Under the pieces are notes generated by a model that had not been told where the DNA came from, searched no databases, and saw nothing but the letters and a program-made list of their open reading frames with translations. The position numbers and the translations under genes are program-made. From assembly GCA_964646985.1 (NCBI GenBank), contig CAZYFI010000045.1, positions 1 to 11,347 on the forward strand: a stretch of 11,347 nucleotides of DNA, in the 5' to 3' direction. This stretch comes from UBA2253 sp964646985. GTDB taxonomy: Bacteria > Bacillota_I > Bacilli_A > ML615J-28 > CAG-698. Below, in pieces: positions 1 through 7,284 of this stretch (positions are counted from its first letter, which is position 1; each line of letters begins with the position of its first letter).

Positions 1-727
1 CTTCATTAGGATAAAAATCATTTATCTTCATTGGCAAATTTTTGTTTTTTCCAACACAAAAAGGTCCTAGTTGACTTAAGGCAGCGATGAGTTTTGCTTC
101 ATCAAAATCACCAACACAATAAATGGAAGCACAATTAAAAGCCATCACTTGCTGATAAAAATCATACATTGTTTTAGAAGTAATTGGTTCTAAATCTTCT
201 AAGTCTCCCAAACTACTTACACTAGTAATTTCATTTGGACACATGAGTTGAATCATACGTTTAAAAGCATAACGCCCTTTATTATTATAAACATTCTTTA
301 TACTAGCAGCTAAAATCCGTTTTTGTTCTACAAAATCTGATTCATTCCACATTTCATTGGCAACATTGGGATTAGTTAGCATTTCTTGTAAAAAAGAAAC
401 CCCTTTTTCTAGTAAATGTTCATTAGAAGGCGCAAATTTTTCATTGATCAATTCTAATGAAGCAATCATCATATTGGTTTCATAAGTTGGGCTTGAGGAA
501 ATACCGATTGAAGCATCATATAAGTCAAACAAGTGATTGGCAATCGCTTTTTTTGTAGGATATTTTTTTGTAGCAGTTCCAAGTAATCTTGATAAAAGAC
601 TTCTTTTAGTGGCATTTTCTTTGGAAAATTCACCCAAAAATAAAACCTCAATGATTTGTGTTTTAAACTTTTTTGTTTGAATAATCGTCACAGGTATTTG
701 ATTTATTTCAATCATCTTTTTATTCAT
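1..727 (-). CDS. yfmF: M16-like zinc-peptidase-fold protein, YfmF type (N-terminal part, truncated by window edge)
   Basis: The minus-strand frame opens with ATG at 727 after an AGAAAGAG ribosome site and stays open for 242 codons to the window edge, so the C-terminal part is missing. Near residues 40-72 it reads TKRSLLSRLLGTATKKYPTK followed by LFDLYDASIG. This is the helix-and-loop arrangement of M16 (insulinase/processing-peptidase) N-terminal domains. The HxxEH zinc motif expected there is absent, as is known for the YfmF subgroup, which usually pairs with a second M16 gene (YmfH) that keeps the motif. Database names link the subgroup to elongation factor P modification in Bacillus, but its biochemical role is poorly defined. 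The partner would be expected beyond the left edge. The family call rests on recognised sequence pattern; the exact function is inference. The gene begins 36 nt after the deoD stop and lies beyond a terminator hairpin. No convincing promoter of its own was found. Confidence 0.72.
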   Translation of the reverse strand, partial: MNKKMIEINQIPVTIIQTKKFKTQIIEVLFLGEFSKENATKRSLLSRLLGTATKKYPTKKAIANHLFDLYDASIGISSSPTYETNMMIASLELINEKFAPSNEHLLEKGVSFLQEMLTNPNVANEMWNESDFVEQKRILAASIKNVYNNKGRYAFKRMIQLMCPNEITSVSSLGDLEDLEPITSKTMYDFYQQVMAFNCASIYCVGDFDEAKLIAALSQLGPFCVGKNKNLPMKINDFYPNE

Positions 728-742
728 TTTATTCTCTTTCTA

Positions 743-770
743 AAAATAGAGTGGTGAACCACTCTATTTT
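743..770 (-). terminator. Intrinsic terminator of the yggS-to-deoD operon, overlapping the deoD stop
   Basis: A perfect 12-bp stem (743-754 with 759-770) closes a 4-nt loop, TTCA on the minus strand. In transcript sense it is followed by a run of about five T before an A. The deoD TAG stop (764-766) lies inside the upstream arm, so a terminating ribosome would sit over the hairpin. yfmF starts only 16 nt beyond it, so it may be a leaky attenuating terminator rather than an absolute end. Confidence 0.8.
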
Positions 771-1474
771 GCTGCATCAAGGGCAATTTCCATCATTTTA
801 TGGAAAGAAACTTGACGCTCTTGTGAAGTTGTTGCTTGATGAGTAACCAAAGAATCAGAAACAGTTAAAATACAAGCTGCTTTTTTCTTCAAGTACATGG
901 CATTCGCAAACAAAGCAAAACTTTCCATTTCTACAGCAGCACAGCCAAATTTATCACGAATATCAGCAAATACATTGCCATTTGCTCGATAAAACACATC
1001 TGAAGAATGAATTATTTCGTTAAAAACAGGATATTTAAGTTTTTTTGCGCTTGCATTCAAATCTTTGATTAAGTCAAAATCACCGGGTAAGGTATTTTCT
1101 TCCATATTGAAAGCTGTTTTTGCATAACTTGATTCACTATACGCATCAGTAACTATAATGACATCATAAACATTGATTTTGGGTGCATAAGACCCACAAG
1201 AACCAACTCGAATGATACTTTCTACACCATATTCATGATAAAGTTCATAAGAATAAATACCGATACTTGGCATTCCCATTCCTGAACCCATAACAGTAAT
1301 TTTTTTACCTTTGTAATATCCAGTAAAACCAAGCATATTTCTAACTTGATTGATTTGTACTACATCGGTCAAATAAGTGTCAGCAATAAATTTCGCTCGC
1401 AAAGGGTCTCCAGGCATTAAGACGGTTTTTGCAATCAAACTTGCATCATTTACTTCTATATGTGGTGTTGCCAT
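764..1474 (-). CDS. deoD: Purine nucleoside phosphorylase, DeoD type
   Basis: This 236-residue cytoplasmic enzyme cleaves purine (deoxy)nucleosides with phosphate to the free base and (deoxy)ribose-1-phosphate in nucleoside salvage. The length matches hexameric bacterial DeoD enzymes (about 230-240). Visible motifs are PGDPLRA (21-27) and IIRVGSCGS (87-95), which supply phosphate-binding Gly and Arg residues, GSGMGMPS (63-70), VEMES (181-185) for ribose/base contact, and TVSDSLVTH (204-212), with Asp207 at the position of the E. coli catalytic Asp204. The ATG at 1474 is preceded by GTGAGGGA at normal spacing. The gene starts 7 nt after the deoC stop, so the two salvage genes are probably cotranscribed and coupled. 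Its own stop lies inside the terminator stem. The family assignment is secure; substrate preference within purines cannot be read from the sequence. Confidence 0.96.
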   Translation of the reverse strand: MATPHIEVNDASLIAKTVLMPGDPLRAKFIADTYLTDVVQINQVRNMLGFTGYYKGKKITVMGSGMGMPSIGIYSYELYHEYGVESIIRVGSCGSYAPKINVYDVIIVTDAYSESSYAKTAFNMEENTLPGDFDLIKDLNASAKKLKYPVFNEIIHSSDVFYRANGNVFADIRDKFGCAAVEMESFALFANAMYLKKKAACILTVSDSLVTHQATTSQERQVSFHKMMEIALDAAK

Positions 1475-1481
1475 AAGTCCC

Positions 1482-2114
1482 TCACACTAAATTCTTTCCT
1501 GCTGAAGTGCCTATTCTGGTGGCTCCAGCTTGAACCATTTGCTCTAAATCATCTTTGGTTTTGATCCCACCAGATGCTTTTACTTCCATATTAGAAGCTA
1601 TATGCTTGCGCATTAACTTCACATCAGAAACAGTTGCCCCACCAGTGCCAAACCCAGTCGATGTTTTCACAAAATTCGCTTTGGCTTTGGTTGCAGCTTG
1701 GCAAACAGCAATCTTTTCTTCATCTGTTAAATAACATGTTTCCATGATGACTTTCACAAGTTTTCCTTGTGCTGCCATCACAACTTCCGATATTTCTTGT
1801 TCAATATAAGCAAAGTCATGTTCTTTGGCTTTGCCAATGTTGATGACCATATCAATTTCGGTAGCACCCGACAAAATGGCATCTTGTGTTTCAAACACTT
1901 TGGTGGCAATAGAATTGGCACCCAAAGGAAATCCAATTACAGTACACACTTCCGTATCAGTGTTTGCCAGTAATGTTGCTGCTATTTTCACAAAAGCAGG
2001 ATTCACACAAACACTTTTAAAGTGAAACTCTTTGGCTTCCGCACAAAGAGTTTTGATATCATCTGTTGTCGCAAACGCCTTTAAAAGCGTATGATCAATT
2101 AGACGGTTGTTCAT
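1482..2114 (-). CDS. deoC: Deoxyribose-phosphate aldolase
   Basis: This class I aldolase splits 2-deoxyribose-5-phosphate into glyceraldehyde-3-phosphate and acetaldehyde, the last step of deoxynucleoside catabolism. The 210-residue TIM barrel carries EIDMVINIG (86-94; Asp88 is the proton-relay Asp), KTSTGFGTGG (150-159; Lys150 forms the Schiff base) and EVKASGGIKT (177-186; Lys179 is the second active-site Lys). It ends TRIGTSAGKNLV and is slightly shorter than Bacillus DeoC. The ATG at 2114 is preferred because MNNRLIDHTLLK aligns with the family N-terminus and GGATG lies 6 nt upstream. An in-frame ATG at 2123 would add three residues and overlap the preceding gene. The chosen start lies 1 nt after the TAA of the upstream gene, so reinitiation is likely. 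DeoD follows 7 nt downstream. The stop is TGA. Confidence 0.96.
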   Translation of the reverse strand: MNNRLIDHTLLKAFATTDDIKTLCAEAKEFHFKSVCVNPAFVKIAATLLANTDTEVCTVIGFPLGANSIATKVFETQDAILSGATEIDMVINIGKAKEHDFAYIEQEISEVVMAAQGKLVKVIMETCYLTDEEKIAVCQAATKAKANFVKTSTGFGTGGATVSDVKLMRKHIASNMEVKASGGIKTKDDLEQMVQAGATRIGTSAGKNLV

Positions 2115-2115
2115 A

Positions 2116-2973
2116 TTACACATCCAACAAATTCGATAAACGAACTGGTTTAAAGTTTTGATCTAACACAGCAAGTTTTCGTAATTTATGAATCAGTTTG
2201 CGTGCCTTTTTCGCTGGTTTGGCTTTTAAAATATACATATCAGGCAAGAAATTTACAATTTCCATCAAATATTTATTCATTTGTTCAAAGAATTCCGCAC
2301 GACGAACCAAAAATGGGGTATCATTTTCATCAGTGATGTAAATATAACTAAGGTGAGGAGGAAATACCATTGGTTTTCCCAATCGCCAAGTGCAGCTGAT
2401 CCCATACTCATTAGTAATTTTATCCATAATTGGCTCACAAGAATAAACATCAACTTCATTGTGATAATATTCTCTTAGGCTTTCCACACTTCTTTGATAT
2501 CGGCAAACTTCATCAAGTTTTTCTTTATCAAATGTCAGCTTATCTTGCATTCCATATTCTTCAATGGTCAATCTTCTTGCTTCTTCAAACAAGACGACAA
2601 CATCCGCTAAATTAAATGGTTGGACATCTTTAAAGCTATCAGTGTAAATTTCCAAATCAAAGGTTTTGCTTATTTTTTGTGCAACAGTTAATATTTCTTT
2701 CGCAAGAAAAGAAGGAATTAAAACGGGTAATTCCAACAAAAAATTAACATTTAAAAACATCGGATTTAGTTTATATATTTGATTGACACGAGATTTCTTT
2801 GTTATCAAATAACGATATGAAAACTTAAAATCATCATCGCGATACTCAATTTGAACTTCATCTTCAGTATAAAACGTTTTAAACAAAGGGAGATTATCGA
2901 AAAACTCTAAGACTTTAGAGAAATCCAATTTATCAAGTGCACTGTTACGAAAAAAGTGAATATTGATGGCCAT
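2116..2973 (-). CDS. Unrecognised 285-residue protein coupled to ileS
   Basis: I do not recognise this family. The protein has no signal peptide and no clear membrane segment, so it should be cytosolic. The N-terminal part (about 1-75) is rich in aromatic and acidic residues and looks like alternating beta strands. Residues 75-130 carry hydrophobic stretches around NFLLELPVLIPSFLAKEI. The middle (about 130-175) is charged and probably helical, with EEARRLTIEEYG. A conserved-looking patch, CTWRLGKPMVFPPHLSYIYI, lies near 195-214. The tail (about 253-268) is strongly basic, with KAKPAKKARKLIHKLRK, which could bind nucleic acid or another acidic partner (inference). No catalytic motif stands out. 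The ATG overlaps the ileS stop as TAATG, and a strong GGAGGG site sits inside the ileS end, so translation is probably coupled to ileS. It is followed 1 nt later by deoC. The reading frame is clean and expressed-looking, so I take the gene as real with unknown function. Confidence 0.88.
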   Translation of the reverse strand: MAINIHFFRNSALDKLDFSKVLEFFDNLPLFKTFYTEDEVQIEYRDDDFKFSYRYLITKKSRVNQIYKLNPMFLNVNFLLELPVLIPSFLAKEILTVAQKISKTFDLEIYTDSFKDVQPFNLADVVVLFEEARRLTIEEYGMQDKLTFDKEKLDEVCRYQRSVESLREYYHNEVDVYSCEPIMDKITNEYGISCTWRLGKPMVFPPHLSYIYITDENDTPFLVRRAEFFEQMNKYLMEIVNFLPDMYILKAKPAKKARKLIHKLRKLAVLDQNFKPVRLSNLLDV

Positions 2974-5717
2974 TATTTTCCCTCCATATTTTTTATAATT
3001 TGATCACAACGTGGACAAAGTTCATCATCATTTAATTGATCAACCACTTTCCAACATCGGCTACATACATGTCCTATTCTTGCAGTTACTTGGATGATTC
3101 CACTTTCAAGGGTTTCTCCTTCGATGGTTTCATTTGCAACAACAAATTCAGATACAATAAACATTTTCCCCAAATCATCAGAAATGCGATCAAGTACTAA
3201 TTTTGCTTTTGGTGTTGGGAAAATCACTACTTTACTAGACAACGATTTTCCAATGATTTTGTTATTTCGTGCATTTTCCAAAGCTTTTAGTACATCATCA
3301 CGCAACCGCATGAAATCGTCATATTTTGCAATTAAGCTAGAAGCATTAACTGGTAAATGAACTTCTGGCATTTTTGTTAAGTAAATACTAGCAAACTCAC
3401 GATTTGGTGCAAATTGATATACTTCTTCCATGGTATGTGGAAGAATTGGTGTCAACATCGATGCGAGTGCCATTAAGTTTTGGAAAAAGACAGTTTGAAT
3501 GCTTCTTCTTGAAAGATGATTTGTTGGTTCAATGTAAAGAATGTCTTTTGTGAAATCCAAATAGAAAGCAGATAAATCATTGGTCATATAAAGAACAATT
3601 AATCTTGCTACTTCATCAAATCGATAATTTTCATAGGCAACAAGAACTTTTTCAACCAAAGTTTGCAACTTACAAACCATATATTGATCAACTTCTGCAA
3701 GCTTATCATATGGCACTTGATGGATGGAATCATCATAATCAAATAAATTTCCAATTAAAAAGCGGAAAGTATTGCGAATTTTACGATAGGTTTCCGATGT
3801 TTGACGAATCAAATCTTTGGAAATGCGAACATCACTCGTATATTCTACTGATGCAACCCATAATCTAAGCACATCGGCACCAAACTCTTTGATCAGCATG
3901 TTTGGATCAATGGTGTTACCAAGTGATTTGCTCATTTTTCGGCCTTCACCATCTAACACAAATCCATGAGTCAATACTGCTTTATAAGGAGATTTCCCTG
4001 TGATTGCCACCCCAGTTGATAAACTAGAGTTAAACCATCCACGATATTGATCGCTTCCTTCTAAATATAAATCAGCAGGATAAGGTTCCTTATTCAATAC
4101 CATACTAGAATGATGGGAAGTTCCTGAATCAAACCAAACATCCATAATGTCTGTTTCTTTCACAAAAATACCATTTGGACTATGTTCATTTTCATAACCT
4201 TGTGGCAACAATTCCTCAACAGGTTTTGTCCACCAACAAGACGATCCTTCTTGTGCAAACACAGAACTAATATGGGCAATGACTTTTTGATCCAAGATTG
4301 CTGTGCCATCTTCCGCATAAAACACGGGAATTGGAACACCCCAAACACGTTGGCGTGAAATACACCATTCTTTACGATCCTTAATCATGTTAGCGATGCG
4401 TAGTTCTCCCCAAGAAGGAATCCATTTCACTTGCTTGATGGCATCAAGCATACCTTCTTTTAATGACTCAATGGAAGCAAACCATTGCGCAGTTGCCCGA
4501 AAAATAATTGGTTTTTGTGTTCGCCAATCATGAGGATAACTATGCGTAATCATCCCCAGTTTTAATAAACTATGGTTTTCCTTTAACGCATCTACAATGG
4601 CCATATTGGCTTCTTCATAATACATGCCAGTAAATTGACCAGCATCCACCATCAAGCCTTTTTCATCAACAACACATAATACATCAAGATTGTATTTTTT
4701 CCCTGTTAAGAAGTCATCTTCACCATGTCCTGGAGCAGTATGTACCAAACCAGTACCTGTATCTAATGTCACATAATCAGCTAAGACAACAGGGCAAATG
4801 CGATGATTTAGAGGGTGTACATATTTTAATCCTTCTAATTCTTTGCCTTTGATTGTTTGCACAATTTCAAAATCGGTAAAATCAATCGCTTTTACAAAGC
4901 TAGCAACCAATTCTTTCGCAACAACCAATGTACGATTTGCATTTTTGATCACTTGGTATTCATAATCACCATGAACAGCAACTGCCAAATTGGCAGGAAT
5001 GGTCCATGGAGTGGTTGTCCAAATGACAATTTCAGCATCATCAGCAATCAAACCATTGCCCGATACCAATGGAAATGCCAAATAAATAGAAGGTGAAGTT
5101 TTATCATGATATTCAATTTCGGCTTCCGCCAAGGCGGATTCACTCGAAGGTGACCAATAAACTGGCTTAAGCCCTTTAAAAATAAGACCTTTTTCAACCA
5201 TTAAGCCAAAAATTCGTATTTGTTCGGCTTCATATTCTTTTGACAATGTGACATATGGGTGATCCCAATCACCTAAAATTCCCAAACGACGAAATTGTTT
5301 TTTTTGAATTTCGATTTGTTTTAAAGCATATTGTTCACATAAATTGCGAAACTCAGGAATGGATAATTCTTTTCGATTGACCTTAGCATTCTTTACAAGT
5401 GCCGTTTCAATCGGTAAACCATGAGTATCCCAACCCGGGCGATACGTTGTATAAAAACCCATCATCGTTTTATATCTTAAAACAAAATCTTTTAAGATTT
5501 TGTTTAACGCATGGCCGGCATGAATATCTCCATTTGCATAAGGAGGTCCATCATGTAAGTTAAATGTGACGTTATCCTTGTTTTGTTTTAAAACTTTGTT
5601 ATATAATTGTAGATCTTCCCAGCGTTTTTGGATTTCAGGTTCCTTTTCTGGAAGACTTGCACGCATAGAAAAATCTGTTTTCATCATCAATAAGGTATCT
5701 TTAAAATCTTTACTCAT
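2973..5717 (-). CDS. ileS: Isoleucyl-tRNA synthetase
   Basis: This class I synthetase charges tRNA-Ile with isoleucine using ATP and edits mischarged valine. At 914 residues it matches bacterial-type IleS. Domains in order: Rossmann fold with the HIGH-type signature HAGH (66-69) in PYANGDIHAGH; the CP1 editing insertion with TTTPWTIPA (234-242) and HTAPGHGEDD (326-335); the WCISRQRVWGVPIP block (451-464); KMSKS (594-598); a helical anticodon-binding region; and a C-terminal zinc finger with Cys885, Cys888, Cys901 and Cys904. The start is the ATG at 5717: the longer frame begins with a GTG at 5726 that is itself part of the GGTGGAG ribosome site, and MSKDFKDTLLM aligns with Bacillus IleS. It follows ylmG by 24 nt, its classical neighbour. 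There is no room for a T-box leader, so expression probably depends on the promoter upstream of yggS. Confidence 0.97.
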   Translation of the reverse strand: MSKDFKDTLLMMKTDFSMRASLPEKEPEIQKRWEDLQLYNKVLKQNKDNVTFNLHDGPPYANGDIHAGHALNKILKDFVLRYKTMMGFYTTYRPGWDTHGLPIETALVKNAKVNRKELSIPEFRNLCEQYALKQIEIQKKQFRRLGILGDWDHPYVTLSKEYEAEQIRIFGLMVEKGLIFKGLKPVYWSPSSESALAEAEIEYHDKTSPSIYLAFPLVSGNGLIADDAEIVIWTTTPWTIPANLAVAVHGDYEYQVIKNANRTLVVAKELVASFVKAIDFTDFEIVQTIKGKELEGLKYVHPLNHRICPVVLADYVTLDTGTGLVHTAPGHGEDDFLTGKKYNLDVLCVVDEKGLMVDAGQFTGMYYEEANMAIVDALKENHSLLKLGMITHSYPHDWRTQKPIIFRATAQWFASIESLKEGMLDAIKQVKWIPSWGELRIANMIKDRKEWCISRQRVWGVPIPVFYAEDGTAILDQKVIAHISSVFAQEGSSCWWTKPVEELLPQGYENEHSPNGIFVKETDIMDVWFDSGTSHHSSMVLNKEPYPADLYLEGSDQYRGWFNSSLSTGVAITGKSPYKAVLTHGFVLDGEGRKMSKSLGNTIDPNMLIKEFGADVLRLWVASVEYTSDVRISKDLIRQTSETYRKIRNTFRFLIGNLFDYDDSIHQVPYDKLAEVDQYMVCKLQTLVEKVLVAYENYRFDEVARLIVLYMTNDLSAFYLDFTKDILYIEPTNHLSRRSIQTVFFQNLMALASMLTPILPHTMEEVYQFAPNREFASIYLTKMPEVHLPVNASSLIAKYDDFMRLRDDVLKALENARNNKIIGKSLSSKVVIFPTPKAKLVLDRISDDLGKMFIVSEFVVANETIEGETLESGIIQVTARIGHVCSRCWKVVDQLNDDELCPRCDQIIKNMEGK

Positions 5718-5741
5718 ATACTCCACCTAAATTTCTTCTTT

Positions 5742-5999
5742 CTAGATAAATGGGATTCCGATTAATAAATTAGTAATCCCTTGATAGACAATAAAACCAA
5801 GAATCGTTGATAAATCAAGTGGTCCAATCACAATGAACCCACGAAATAAACCAAGATACCAGTCTCCTGCTCTTCTAATTAATCGAATGAAACGATTTGA
5901 TTCAGAACCAAACCAAGATAAGATTACACTTAATAGTAAGAGTAATCCATAAGCTTGAAAAACATAATAGAGGATTACTAAAATAACCCTTAAGGTCAT
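5742..5999 (-). CDS. ylmG: YlmG, YggT-family small membrane protein
   Basis: This 85-residue protein has two predicted membrane helices (about 5-29 and 62-84) joined by a basic loop (NRFIRLIRRAGDWYLGLFRG). The second half carries the YggT pattern: an aromatic/arginine FR motif, a GP turn, then LDLSTILGFIVYQ. YggT proteins are inner-membrane proteins linked by gene neighbourhood and genetics to cell division and nucleoid or membrane organisation; the biochemical role is not settled. The start ATG overlaps the sepF TGA stop as ATGA, a classic coupled junction. The gene sits between sepF and ileS; in Bacillus ylmH and divIVA lie between ylmG and ileS, but here only 24 nt separate them. Confidence 0.92.
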   Translation of the reverse strand: MTLRVILVILYYVFQAYGLLLLLSVILSWFGSESNRFIRLIRRAGDWYLGLFRGFIVIGPLDLSTILGFIVYQGITNLLIGIPFI

Positions 6000-6367
6000 T
6001 TTGAATCCTCAACGTATTGGTACAATGAGCCATCTTCAAATTCTTCTTTTCGACCAAATAAAAATAATTTATTATCCAATTTGTAGATTTCACCTTGTTT
6101 TGCATAAACAACACCAGATACAAACGATAACATATCATTTGCATCACGAGAGTCTAATTTATCAAAATTTGCCAATACTGCTTTGCCAGATAATATTGTA
6201 TCACAAATATTGAGCAAAGTTTCTTGCGCATTATCGGAAACAATCAAATAAACCAAGCGATCAAAAGACGTTAATAAACTAGCACGTTTTTTCACATCTT
6301 TTCCTTTATAATTGGCATATTCTGTAAACTCTAACTTTTTCTTTGCTTTGCGCTTAAAAAGACCCAT
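5996..6367 (-). CDS. sepF: Cell division protein SepF
   Basis: SepF bundles FtsZ filaments and tethers them to the membrane at the division site in Gram-positive bacteria. The 123-residue protein opens with a short basic segment, MGLFKRKAKKK, suited to membrane contact. The compact SepF fold follows (about 35-110), with ILSGKAVLANFDKLDSRDAN and FVSGVVYAKQGEIYKL. Gly85 lies where FtsZ-binding and dimer glycines are found in the family. It is shorter than Bacillus SepF (about 150 residues), mainly because the variable linker between anchor and fold is reduced. The ATG at 6367 is chosen because AGGAGGG lies 5 nt upstream; a GTG one codon earlier is too close to that site. It starts 9 nt after the yggS stop and its TGA overlaps the ylmG start. 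Confidence 0.93.
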   Translation of the reverse strand: MGLFKRKAKKKLEFTEYANYKGKDVKKRASLLTSFDRLVYLIVSDNAQETLLNICDTILSGKAVLANFDKLDSRDANDMLSFVSGVVYAKQGEIYKLDNKLFLFGRKEEFEDGSLYQYVEDSK

Positions 6368-6376
6368 CACACCCTC

Positions 6377-7027
6377 CTATAATAAGAAAACTCGGCCCAA
6401 ACGTACTTTGGTAGCTCCATAGTTAATGGCAATTTTATAATCATTGCTCATTCCCATTGACAATTCATGGCAAGGGGCATTGGGCAATTCTAATTTCTCA
6501 ACTTCTTCTTTTAATTTTTGCATTTTAGAAAAAGATTTTTTTAATACATCTTCTTCAAAGGTTAATTTCGCAATGCACATCAAACCTATAATTCTAATTT
6601 TGGTTAGATTTTCTAATTGTTTGATAAAGGTTTTTACCCGGTTTGCCGGGATCCCTTGCTTGTTTGGTTCTTCAGAAATATTCACTTGTACAAAACAATC
6701 AAGGGGAGAATTCAGTTTTTTGTCTAATTCAATTGCGGTTGATAATTTATCCAAAGAATGCAAACACGTAATCCGATTCGCAATATCTTTTATTTTTCTT
6801 GTTTGCACAACCCCAAGAAAGTGCCAACGGATGTTTGGATTATCTTTTAACGCTTCGTATTTTTCCAAAAACATATCGGTACGGTTTTCTCCAAGATCAA
6901 AAACACCACTGTCAACCAGTTCTTTGGTTTGATCAATCGTCATATATTTGGTTGCCGCCACGACTTGTACATGGGGAAAATCTTTCAAATAATCCATAAC
7001 CTTTGCTACATTTTCTCTTATTTCCAT
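6377..7027 (-). CDS. yggS: YggS/YlmE family pyridoxal-phosphate-binding protein
   Basis: This PLP homeostasis protein binds pyridoxal phosphate on a single-domain alanine-racemase-like barrel; it has no confirmed enzymatic activity but affects vitamin B6 and amino-acid balance. The 216-residue protein shows the PLP lysine in VVAATKYM (Lys27), then GENR (46-49), WHFLGVVQTRKI (68-79), QVNISEEPNKQG (114-125), GLMCI (148-152), ELSMGMSNDY (188-197) and VRLGR (208-212), all family landmarks in the right order. The ATG at 7027 is chosen because GAGGT lies 6 nt upstream. A longer frame from 7063 would start only about 7 nt after the predicted transcription start and has no family support. It is the first gene of the division/ileS/deo operon, as ylmE is upstream of sepF in Bacillus. 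Confidence 0.94.
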   Translation of the reverse strand: MEIRENVAKVMDYLKDFPHVQVVAATKYMTIDQTKELVDSGVFDLGENRTDMFLEKYEALKDNPNIRWHFLGVVQTRKIKDIANRITCLHSLDKLSTAIELDKKLNSPLDCFVQVNISEEPNKQGIPANRVKTFIKQLENLTKIRIIGLMCIAKLTFEEDVLKKSFSKMQKLKEEVEKLELPNAPCHELSMGMSNDYKIAINYGATKVRLGRVFLL

Positions 7028-7076
7028 TTTTCTACCTCGTTTATATCTAAGGAATGCTTCCATTTATCTTATTCTT

Positions 7077-7105
7077 ATTATACAATTTTTATCGATAAAA
7101 ATCAA
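7077..7105 (-). promoter_or_regulatory. Sigma-A-type promoter of the yggS-sepF-ylmG-ileS-deoCD operon
   Basis: In minus-strand sense there is a -35 box TTGATT (7100-7105), an exact 17-bp spacer, and a consensus -10 box TATAAT (7077-7082). Transcription should start near 7070, giving a leader of about 43 nt before the yggS ATG. The leader shows no riboswitch-like structure. This is the only strong promoter seen upstream of the seven-gene block. Confidence 0.8.
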
Positions 7106-7239
7106 ATACTTTTACAATTTTCAAAAAAAGGAAAAAAGGAAGCAAAAAGAAAGCAAGCAAAAAAAATATTTGATAAAATATGTTTGTAACCTTCTTTCTT
7201 TCCAGATTGGTTATACATGTGTCTGCCTAGCAGATTTAA
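7106..7239. other. Non-coding gap between dapF terminator and operon promoter
   Basis: This stretch holds no supportable gene. On the plus strand 7122-7168 is almost entirely purine (runs of A with G), a homopurine tract just upstream of the operon promoter that could act as an AT-rich upstream element on the minus strand (inference). A small inverted repeat, TCTGC-CTA-GCAGA, sits at 7222-7234, without a following T run. I see no tRNA, riboswitch or repeat array. Confidence 0.5.
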
Positions 7240-7276
7240 AAAAATGGTTAGGAACCTCCTCTTCTTAACCATTTTT
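7240..7276 (-). terminator. Intrinsic terminator after dapF, possibly bidirectional
   Basis: A 12-bp stem (AATGGTTA core, arms about 7239-7250 and 7266-7277) closes a loop of about 15 nt. In minus-strand sense the hairpin is followed by a run of T, nine bases after the dapF stop. In plus-strand sense it is also followed by TTTTT-A-TTTT, so it could stop transcription in both directions. The loop is unusual: it reads AGGAGG on the minus strand and CCTCCT on the plus strand. Confidence 0.8.
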
Positions 7277-7284
7277 ATTTTGCT

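Noticed and set aside
3605..3868. Plus-strand open frame opposite ileS
   Set aside because: It lies wholly within the ileS coding region with no ribosome site or family resemblance.
5718..5726. Longer ileS start at GTG 5726
   Set aside because: The GTG is part of the GGTGGAG ribosome site for the ATG at 5717, and family alignment favours MSKDFKDTLL.
6444..6932. Plus-strand open frame of 162 codons opposite yggS
   Set aside because: It is fully antisense to a well-supported PLP-binding protein gene, has a Cys/Phe/Ser-rich composition typical of a shadow frame, and has no ribosome site.
7028..7063. Longer yggS start at ATG 7063
   Set aside because: No ribosome site, very close to the predicted transcription start, and the added residues do not fit the family N-terminus.
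6929..7189. Plus-strand open frame running into the gap before yggS
   Set aside because: It overlaps the yggS start and promoter, and its tail is Lys-rich only because of the homopurine tract; no ribosome site.
7222..7234. Small inverted repeat TCTGC-CTA-GCAGA as a terminator or operator
   Set aside because: Only 5 bp with no T run and no second copy in the window; kept only as a note in the gap entry.
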